Part shown: in pieces, positions 4,849 to 9,404 of the stretch | Layout of the letters: each line of letters opens with the position of its first letter | How positions within the stretch are numbered: the stretch's first letter is position 1 | Assembly (NCBI GenBank): GCA_039029935.1 | Contig: JBCCFC010000472.1 | Location: 1-9,404, forward strand | DNA length: 9,404 nt | Source of the DNA: G039029935 sp039029935 | GTDB taxonomy: Bacteria; Chloroflexota; Anaerolineae; Caldilineales; Caldilineaceae | Reading direction: 5' to 3' | Position numbers and translations under genes: made by a program | Notes under the pieces: model-generated | What the model was told of the DNA's origin: nothing | Database searches by the model: none | Seen by the model: only the letters and a program-made list of their open reading frames with translations

Positions 4849-6159
4849 ATGGAGCAGAAGAATCAATCACAGCAACACATGCAGACAAGACTATTGGCAC
4901 GAGGCGTTGTTCGACAAAGCATTGGGTTTATGGCAGGGATTATCTCCATTTTGGTCCTCTTGGCGGCGTCGGGTGTCTATGCAGGGGTCTATGAACGGGT
5001 GATGCCGCAAGCGAACTCATCACTTGGTCAAGTCAACCCCGACAATACATTCCAGAACCCACCTCAAACGCTGAACTTTCAGGGCAGTTTGCGCGATCCA
5101 AGGACAGGCGGGGCCAAAGAGGATGGCGAATATAAAATGACCTTCCGCTTCTATAACGCAGCCGAGGGAGGCGACCGACTCTGGGAAGAAACCAAAGTTG
5201 TGGTGGTGAAGCAGGGGTTGTTCTCGACCAATTTAGGCGATACAGAGCCGTTTAATGGGCTGTTTAATGGACAGAATTTGTGGATGGGTATCCAGATTGA
5301 GGGCGATGATGAGGCCACACCACGCCAAGCCATTTCGTCGGTTGGCTATGCGCTCTATGCCGACAACGCCAGTACCCTGTCTGGAATTCGTGCGGATCAG
5401 TTTTCGCAACTGGGGCATGTTCATGCGGGTACTGATATTACAAGTGGGATTATCGGCGAGGCGTATATTGATAGTGCGATTGCGCGTGTGAGTAATATCT
5501 GGTCCATTGTCGTCGAGCAAAGCGCAGCGGGCCTTAGTGGATTGAATGCGGATACATTGGATGGCATCAACTCATCCGATTTTGCCAGTGTTCGCCACAA
5601 TCATAGTGGGGCAGACATCACAACAGGAACTGTGACAGAGGCGCATCTTGCTGACAATGTTGTCCCCAAATTTCTGGCACTCAACCCCTATTCAGCCTAC
5701 CTAGAAGGCAATGCTGGGTTTGCAGATGGCTATGGCCCCAATTCAGGTCTCTATTTGCCCAAAGCCAACAGCAGTTCATTTACAACGGGGTTTGTGTTGC
5801 CGCCAAACTACACAACAGGAGGACAAATTGCATTAGGCATTATGTGGCACACCCGCAGCACCAAATGCGATATCGTGTTAGCACCCAAATCAATCAGCAT
5901 TGCACGTCCAGGTAGTACACATTTGATTGGGAGTAGCGAAGCCGATGGAATTGAGGCAGCCAGTGGCAGCAACATTGCAACTGCAACAAGTGAGCAATAT
6001 TGGACGCAAGAAAAATTTTATCGTATCACAGACCCCACTGGTGGCCGTTTGCAGGCGAGCGATGCGATTAACTTTACCCTTCTCCGCGCCGATAGCAGCA
6101 ACTTGGATACGTGTGACGAGGCAATGATTATCCAAGGTATCTATGTTAGATATGAGTAG
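4849..6159 (+). CDS. Secreted fibre-like protein with two HxHxGxDIT repeats
   Basis: The 436-residue protein has a basic N-region (R14, R18, R22), a hydrophobic core at about 26-42 and likely cleavage after VYA45, so it should be exported. Residues about 72-170 form the module LNFQGSLRDPRTGGAKEDGEYKMTFRFYNAA...TPRQAISSVGYALYADNA, a beta-rich unit often found at the start of bacterial surface proteins and phage-tail-like fibres. Two copies of a unit spaced exactly 60 residues apart follow: TLSGIRADQF...GHVHAGTDITSG (176-200) and TLDGINSSDF...RHNHSGADITTG (236-260). The C-terminal 160 residues look like a beta-sandwich with two cysteines (C340, C422). No catalytic motif was found. GGAG (4837-4840) lies 8 nt before the ATG. 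The protease gene follows after 58 nt with no terminator between. A structural, adhesive or fibre role is inferred. Confidence 0.8.
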   Translation: MEQKNQSQQHMQTRLLARGVVRQSIGFMAGIISILVLLAASGVYAGVYERVMPQANSSLGQVNPDNTFQNPPQTLNFQGSLRDPRTGGAKEDGEYKMTFRFYNAAEGGDRLWEETKVVVVKQGLFSTNLGDTEPFNGLFNGQNLWMGIQIEGDDEATPRQAISSVGYALYADNASTLSGIRADQFSQLGHVHAGTDITSGIIGEAYIDSAIARVSNIWSIVVEQSAAGLSGLNADTLDGINSSDFASVRHNHSGADITTGTVTEAHLADNVVPKFLALNPYSAYLEGNAGFADGYGPNSGLYLPKANSSSFTTGFVLPPNYTTGGQIALGIMWHTRSTKCDIVLAPKSISIARPGSTHLIGSSEADGIEAASGSNIATATSEQYWTQEKFYRITDPTGGRLQASDAINFTLLRADSSNLDTCDEAMIIQGIYVRYE

Positions 6160-6217
6160 GTGTCTATGTCATCATTGATGGTTTAAACACAAATATACTC
6201 AAAGGAGACTCTAGTTT

Positions 6218-9211
6218 ATGAGATTTCGTCTAACAAATATCACAATACTGCTGCTCACCGTGCTTGTGATTGTGCTGTTGATCACGGGCGGTGTCCTTGC
6301 ACAGGTGTCGGGCGCTTTTGACCTAAGTTGGCTCACAATTGGACAGAATGGTGGTGCGCGTTCATCCTCAAATTTTACTGTTCAAGATTCATTTGAAGTC
6401 TTTTATACAGACTCATCCACAGACACAACCACCGAGGTGTTGAGTGACAGCGCACTGTTCGGTTCAGGGTATCTCTCTGGTGTTGTCCTCGCCACGCTGA
6501 TTGTGGAACTCACCCCCACGAATACACCAACAACCACTGTGACTGCTACACCTACACCAACTGTCACGATGACACCAACTGTGACATCAACGCCAACACA
6601 GACACTGATACCCACACAGACACTGACACCAACACTGACACTGACACCAACACAGACATCAACCCCTGCCTCGGGTGCAACTGCAACATCTACAGCAACA
6701 CCTACTGCGACACCGACATCTACAGCGACATCTGTCGGTATGTCTACGGCAACACAGACCGAGACCGTGCCATCTGGTGCAACCGCTACTTCTACACTGA
6801 CACCAGCCATGACATCATCGCCCGCAGATACGCCGACAGATACACCGGCAGATACACCAGCAGTGACAGATACACCAACGCTGACATCAGGGGCAACCTC
6901 TAGTGCGCCACCAACAGATACAGCGACCATGACAGCGATGCCTACACGAACGCCAACATTGGCTCCCGGTGAGACGCGTGTGACAGAAATGCCCGCGGGT
7001 ACGGTTGTTGCTACAGCGACAAATACGCTGGTTCCAACGGCTACGCTGCAGCAACCAGTAGATGCACCGTTGCCCGTTTCAACGGAGACAACGCCGACGT
7101 TAGAGCCAGGGGCAACATTGGCTTTACCAACACCCGTACTCCCAACGCCACCACCCGAAGCAGATGGGGATGCCTATGAGTCAGATGATGTTTGTGCAAA
7201 CGCCACCGAGATTGATAATGAAGGGTCGCCGCAGACACATACCTTCCACAAACGCAATGATTTTGATTGGGTGCGCTTTAACGCCCTTGCCAACACGACC
7301 TACATCATCGAGGTTGAAAATTTAGGTGACAAGGCTGACGCCGTTATCTTTTTGTACGATGCCTGCGAAGAATCACCGGATGCCTCCGGCTCCAATGCCT
7401 TTGGCTCTAGCGTGCGTATGGAGTGGGATTCGCTCAAAAATGGCCGCTACTACATTCAACTACGGCAGTTTGATGGCGACTTCTTTGGTGAGGAGACTGA
7501 CTATCGTATCACCGTTACACAGGATGGATTCCCACCATCTGCACCACGCAGCCCACGCTGTCTGTCAATCAACGACACGACAATTGGCGTACAATGGGAG
7601 GCCAGCCCCGAAAGTGATGTGACCCACTATCGCTTTAGCTTTAACAACGCGTCGGGTAGCCAAGGCGGTGTTGAGGATATCGATGGGGCTGATACAACCT
7701 ATTATGAATTGACCGATTTAACACCCAACGAGCGCTATGGACTGGTTGTCCGTGCGTTGGACTATTCGGGCAACGAAAGCCGACCATCGGGTGAAGTACA
7801 GTGTACGGCGGTCAACCCAACCGACCCCACCATGCCTGTTGTCACGATAGAGCAGCCGTCGGCCACAGCCTTCTATACGACTTCGGCCAAGCTGACCACA
7901 TTTACGGGCAATGTTTCAGACGAAGGCAACAACCTCAGTCGCATCAGTGCGCGTAACATTACCAAGAACACCGAGGCATGGGACTATACGCTGTCTGGCA
8001 GTAAGGCTGAGTTCCGCATTGAGGATTTGAGCTTGGGTGTGGGTGACAACATCGTTGAGTTGAAAGCCTATGATGAGGCGGGCAATTCATCCAAATCAAC
8101 CATGACCATTCGGCGGCTGGGGGAAAGCCCCGGAGCAGTCATCATCGTGGCCGGACACAACGAAACCTATGGCCTGCAAACCAACATCTACAACGCGGCC
8201 AATCGTGCCTATCGCATCTTTGAGAGTGCGGGCTTTACCGATGAGGATATCCAATATCTTGCACCCATCGATCAGGATGCTGACCGCGATGGTGTGTCCG
8301 ATGAAGTGGATGGACGTAGCAACCCCGCTGAGGTCGAAGCGGCCATCACACAGTGGGCAATGGATAAGGTGGGTGAGGATAAACCGCTCTTTATGTACTT
8401 TATCGATCATGGTTTTATCGAACGCTATTGCACCAACGGTTGTGGCGAGAATGGCTATATCACCTCGGCACAGTTGGATGGCTGGCTACGAATATTGGAG
8501 ACGGCGACAGGTGTGGATGAAGTCAACATTGTCTTTGAGGCATGTCAGTCGGGCAGCTTTATTGACCGTTTTGAAGGCGATGTCGCCAACAGTGTCTCCA
8601 AGGTAGGCCGTGTGGTCATCGCCTCCACAGGGCGCGAGAATAATGCCTATGCTTCTGCGGATGGGGCCTACTTCTCAGATGCATTCTTCTCCTGTGTGGT
8701 CGATAGCAATAGCCTCAAAACATGTTATGACCAAGGCGTATCTGCTGTTCGGACATCAGGCACGGCACAGACACCTTGGCTGGATGACAACGGTGATGGC
8801 ATTGCCGACAGCAAGGATGGCTCGATTGCCGAAACACGCTACATCATGCGCTTCTTTGGCGGGGTGCGTCCAGAGATTTTGGAGACAGGTGTCGAGGTCG
8901 AAGGCACAAGCGGTCAACTGTCAGCTATGGTTGAAGATGGCGTTGAAGAGGTAGAAGCGGTGTGGGCAGCAGTCTACCCACCCTCATTCTCGGAGCCAAA
9001 CTTCACCACGCTCAACCTCAATGTGCCAATTCTGCGCCTAGAGCCAGACCCCGACAACCCAGAGATGTACCGCAGCGACTATCCCAACGGTTTTGTCGAA
9101 GAGGGCAACTATCGCACCGTCTTCTACGCACAGGATCGGCTAGGGATTCATGCGTTACCCCGACAGGAAGGTGATTTGTTCCGGATTTTCTTGCCTGTGG
9201 TGAGCAGATAG
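6218..9211 (+). CDS. Large secreted stalked protein with C13 (legumain-type) protease domain
   Basis: The protein has 997 residues. The order is: signal peptide (hydrophobic 8-27, cleavage after VLA28); a short Gly/Ser module at 30-95 ending FGSGYLSGVV; a Thr/Pro/Ala-rich stalk at about 97-313; a pre-peptidase-like beta domain at about 316-437 (DAYESDDVC, then DFDWVRF at 348-354); an FN3 domain at about 439-533; an Ig-like beta domain at about 536-634; a caspase-fold protease domain at about 639-865; and a beta-rich C-terminus ending FLPVVSR. Catalytic His is H731 in YFIDHG and Cys is C776 in FEACQSGS, the peptidase family C13 (clan CD) signature with normal spacing. Asp-rich loops at 685-695 and 856-864 look like calcium sites. 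Clan CD enzymes usually cut after Asn, Asp, Arg or Lys; specificity here is unknown. AAAGGAG (6201-6207) precedes the ATG. It is likely cell-surface or secreted, co-transcribed with the fibre-like protein. Confidence 0.85.
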   Translation: MRFRLTNITILLLTVLVIVLLITGGVLAQVSGAFDLSWLTIGQNGGARSSSNFTVQDSFEVFYTDSSTDTTTEVLSDSALFGSGYLSGVVLATLIVELTPTNTPTTTVTATPTPTVTMTPTVTSTPTQTLIPTQTLTPTLTLTPTQTSTPASGATATSTATPTATPTSTATSVGMSTATQTETVPSGATATSTLTPAMTSSPADTPTDTPADTPAVTDTPTLTSGATSSAPPTDTATMTAMPTRTPTLAPGETRVTEMPAGTVVATATNTLVPTATLQQPVDAPLPVSTETTPTLEPGATLALPTPVLPTPPPEADGDAYESDDVCANATEIDNEGSPQTHTFHKRNDFDWVRFNALANTTYIIEVENLGDKADAVIFLYDACEESPDASGSNAFGSSVRMEWDSLKNGRYYIQLRQFDGDFFGEETDYRITVTQDGFPPSAPRSPRCLSINDTTIGVQWEASPESDVTHYRFSFNNASGSQGGVEDIDGADTTYYELTDLTPNERYGLVVRALDYSGNESRPSGEVQCTAVNPTDPTMPVVTIEQPSATAFYTTSAKLTTFTGNVSDEGNNLSRISARNITKNTEAWDYTLSGSKAEFRIEDLSLGVGDNIVELKAYDEAGNSSKSTMTIRRLGESPGAVIIVAGHNETYGLQTNIYNAANRAYRIFESAGFTDEDIQYLAPIDQDADRDGVSDEVDGRSNPAEVEAAITQWAMDKVGEDKPLFMYFIDHGFIERYCTNGCGENGYITSAQLDGWLRILETATGVDEVNIVFEACQSGSFIDRFEGDVANSVSKVGRVVIASTGRENNAYASADGAYFSDAFFSCVVDSNSLKTCYDQGVSAVRTSGTAQTPWLDDNGDGIADSKDGSIAETRYIMRFFGGVRPEILETGVEVEGTSGQLSAMVEDGVEEVEAVWAAVYPPSFSEPNFTTLNLNVPILRLEPDPDNPEMYRSDYPNGFVEEGNYRTVFYAQDRLGIHALPRQEGDLFRIFLPVVSR
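6506..7156 (+). repeat. Low-complexity Thr/Pro stalk-coding region
   Basis: About 217 codons consist mostly of Thr, Pro, Ala and Ser in TPT, TAT and DTP runs. The SGATATST motif recurs (near 6673-6697 and 6772-6800), as does the DTPADTP series (6838-6870). Biased codons such as ACA and CCA give short imperfect repeats at DNA level and produce a long spurious Val/Gly frame on the minus strand. Such stalks hold a catalytic head away from the cell surface and are often glycosylated. Confidence 0.9.
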
Positions 9212-9226
9212 ATAGTTTGATTGAGC

Positions 9227-9269
9227 AAAGGGATTCAATTCAGCAGAAAATGCCTAATTGAATCCCTTT
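9227..9269. terminator. Hairpin between convergent genes
   Basis: The 14-bp perfect arms AAAGGGATTCAATT (9227-9240) and 9256-9269 enclose a 15-nt loop. The hairpin starts 15 nt after the protease stop and 32 nt beyond the stop of the minus-strand partial gene. The stem ends in CCCTTT on either strand, with no longer T-run. A bidirectional transcription end is the probable role. Confidence 0.7.
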
Positions 9270-9301
9270 AACATCTCCGATACCTGCACCATAGAGGAGT
9301 A

Positions 9302-9404
9302 CTAATATTTTAACCCCAAAAAGCCAAAGAGATTTGCCAACGTGTTAAACTGCTCTAAATCACTATAATAAATACCTTCTACTTGTAATAATGTGACAGC
9401 ATCC
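9302..9404 (-). CDS. 3' end of an unidentified protein (partial)
   Basis: On the minus strand an open frame enters from the window edge and ends at TAG (complement of 9302-9304). It encodes the C-terminal peptide DAVTLLQVEGIYYSDLEQFNTLANLFGFLGLKY (split here as DAVTLLQVEGIYYSD / LEQFNTLANLFGFLGLKY for reading). The other minus-strand frame checked closes early, composition is protein-like, and the hairpin at 9227-9269 lies just downstream, all of which support a real gene. The product is not recognisable from 33 residues. Confidence 0.55.
   Translation of the reverse strand, partial: DAVTLLQVEGIYYSDLEQFNTLANLFGFLGLKY

Noticed and set aside
6403..6930. 175-residue minus-strand Val/Gly repeat protein
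   Set aside because: It is the antisense shadow of the Thr/Pro stalk codons (ACA, ACC, CCA), with no ribosome site and no independent support.
8169..9174. Plus-strand frames of 70-145 residues inside the protease gene
   Set aside because: They overlap a well-supported domain-bearing frame and show no recognisable protein features.

Overview
The window reads as a piece of a chromosome from a member of the Chloroflexota; this is an inference from protein style, since there is no rRNA or other phylogenetic marker. The pointers are a very large secreted protein built as signal peptide, Thr/Pro stalk, pre-peptidase-like domain, FN3 domain and protease domain, ending in FLPVVSR; a secreted protein with the 'LNFQGSLRDP...TPRQAISSVGYAL' module; and a nuclease-like protein of the Rpn type with a GLEQ-repeat tail. 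Coding density is high, genes start with clear Shine-Dalgarno sites, base composition is middling, and the gaps are AT-rich.

Layout. Positions 1-169 are two blocks of 7-8 bp tandem repeats. They run into the leader of a zinc-dependent histone-deacetylase-family amidohydrolase (193-1236). A TPR protein follows closely (GTG start, 1310-2203), with a possible 19-codon ORF between them that overlaps its start. A very long hairpin closes this pair. Next come a leader region that can fold as a compact three-way junction (2304-2355) and nucleoside diphosphate kinase, ndk (2428-2883), again closed by a hairpin. A PD-(D/E)XK/Rpn-like protein stands alone at 3053-4120. It converges on a small two-helix membrane protein on the minus strand (4255-4539), with a shared bidirectional terminator at 4213-4249.

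A 309-bp divergent gap (4540-4848) contains a perfect 20-bp palindrome and candidate promoters. It leads into two exported proteins that are probably co-transcribed. The first (4849-6159) is fibre-like with two 60-residue HxHxGxDIT repeats. The second (6218-9211, 997 residues) carries a legumain/C13-type caspase-fold cysteine protease domain with His731 and Cys776. A 14-bp hairpin separates this pair from the 3' end of an unidentified minus-strand gene (9302-9404).

How they fit together. The first half is housekeeping-like: protein or small-molecule deacylation, a TPR scaffold and nucleotide balance. The second half is a cell-surface or secreted module, in which a fibre-like protein is paired with a stalked, predicted calcium-binding protease. 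No CRISPR array, tRNA, rRNA, insertion sequence or classical defence cassette is visible. The points most worth a second look are the stalked C13 protease and its partner, the three-way-junction leader of ndk, the heptamer array upstream of the deacetylase, and the recurrent long gene-end hairpins that lack a T-tract.
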